A DNA stretch of 5,937 bases from Rhodospirillales bacterium (lineage in GTDB: Bacteria > Pseudomonadota > Alphaproteobacteria > Geminicoccales > Geminicoccaceae), in the NCBI GenBank assembly GCA_007131045.1, contig SLRI01000275.1, forward strand, positions 1 to 5,937, in the 5' to 3' direction. A program made the translations under genes and the position numbers. Shown piece by piece: positions 5,545-5,937 of this stretch (within the stretch, counting starts at the first letter, position 1; each line of letters begins with the position of its first letter). The notes under the pieces were generated by a model, which was not told the DNA's origin, searched no databases, and saw only the letters and a program-made list of their open reading frames with translations.

Positions 5545-5937
5545 ATGCCCGCGATCCGCCGCTTTCTCGACGACGGCACCCTCGATCTCCGACGTGCCTT
5601 CGAGCGCGCACCCGATATCCAGCGCCTCCTGGCGGGCGACTGCCCGCTCGCCGACTATCGCCGCCTGCTCGAGCGCCTGCGCCGCGGCTTCGCCGTGGTC
5701 GAGCTGCAGGCCTTCGAGGATCTGCCCGACCACGCGCGGCCGCGTTTGCGGGCGCATCGCAGCACTTGGCGGCTGAGCCACGACATCGGTATCCTGGGTG
5801 GCGCTGCACCGATGCCGGCGCGGCCCGAGGACCTCGAGAACGCGGGTGCGCTCTACAGCTGGTCGGCCAAGCTCGGAGCCCATTTCGCCCTCGCCCACAT
5901 CCTCCAAGCCCTGGCCGGTGCCCAGACGCGGCTCGAA
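5545..5937 (+). CDS. Heme oxygenase-like protein, lacking the usual proximal His (cut by window edge)
   Basis: The first 131 residues are present and the gene runs off the window; the family is usually about 190-210 residues. The pattern fits bacterial biliverdin-producing heme oxygenases. RLLAGDCPLADYRRLLERL (27-45) matches the loop-helix after the heme-binding helix. RLRAHRSTWRLSHDIGILGG (67-86) matches the central helices. GALYSWSAKLGAHFALAHI (101-119) aligns with the distal-helix motif LYxxEGSxLGA/G. Known members cleave heme to biliverdin, CO and iron and often sit beside bacteriophytochromes or iron-uptake genes. The first histidine here is residue 63, so the proximal heme ligand expected near residues 12-18 is missing, and the distal EGS reads WSA. 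There is no in-frame start codon between the lpd stop and 5545. The product may therefore be a non-catalytic or divergent member. The assignment is by remembered pattern and is moderate. Confidence 0.55.
   Translation, partial: MPAIRRFLDDGTLDLRRAFERAPDIQRLLAGDCPLADYRRLLERLRRGFAVVELQAFEDLPDHARPRLRAHRSTWRLSHDIGILGGAAPMPARPEDLENAGALYSWSAKLGAHFALAHILQALAGAQTRLE

Noticed and set aside
5506..5907. A 133-codon minus-strand frame over the last gene
   Set aside because: The plus frame has stronger third-position GC bias and a coherent helical pattern resembling a known family, whereas the minus frame does not.

Overview
This 5.9 kb, GC-rich window reads as ordinary chromosomal DNA of an alphaproteobacterium. 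I infer this from the strong preference for G or C at third codon positions, the compact CxxC-type HNH nuclease family, the stand-alone TfoX N-terminal-domain protein and the style of the P450. I cannot place it to order with confidence. No tRNA, rRNA, CRISPR array, insertion sequence or prophage gene is visible.

Layout, left to right. A truncated unknown gene (minus, 1-122) lies downstream of an HNH endonuclease gene (minus, 176-754), and the two are probably co-transcribed. A gap with a plausible minus-strand promoter then separates the HNH gene from a divergent soluble cytochrome P450 (plus, 1042-2451). The 3' end of the P450 gene overlaps by 46 bp, tail to tail, a 10-TM EamA/DMT-type permease gene (minus, 2406-3326). 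The permease lies 42 bp downstream of a TfoX N-terminal-domain gene (minus, 3369-3719), probably in one operon.

The gap 3720-4049 is not empty. On the minus strand it holds what looks like a complete miniature gene: a CTTGAC element, a 14-nt perfect match to the full Shine-Dalgarno complement of the 16S 3' end, a 26-codon ORF (3812-3892), and a perfect 10-bp terminator hairpin with a T-rich tail. The hairpin ends 21 nt before the tfoX-like start codon, so it may also act as an attenuator of the tfoX-permease pair. This is the most interesting item in the window.

Divergently from it runs an lpd gene (plus, 4050-5459). It encodes dihydrolipoyl dehydrogenase, the E3 component of 2-oxoacid dehydrogenase complexes and the glycine cleavage system, with all catalytic motifs intact but no E1 or E2 gene in view. 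After an 85-bp gap comes a truncated gene (plus, 5545 to the window end) whose product resembles a biliverdin-type heme oxygenase but has no histidine before residue 63. The gap has an AT-rich dyad and a hairpin that would bury this gene's ribosome binding site.

The genes do not form an evident single pathway. The P450, the permease and the E3 enzyme look like neighbours rather than partners.
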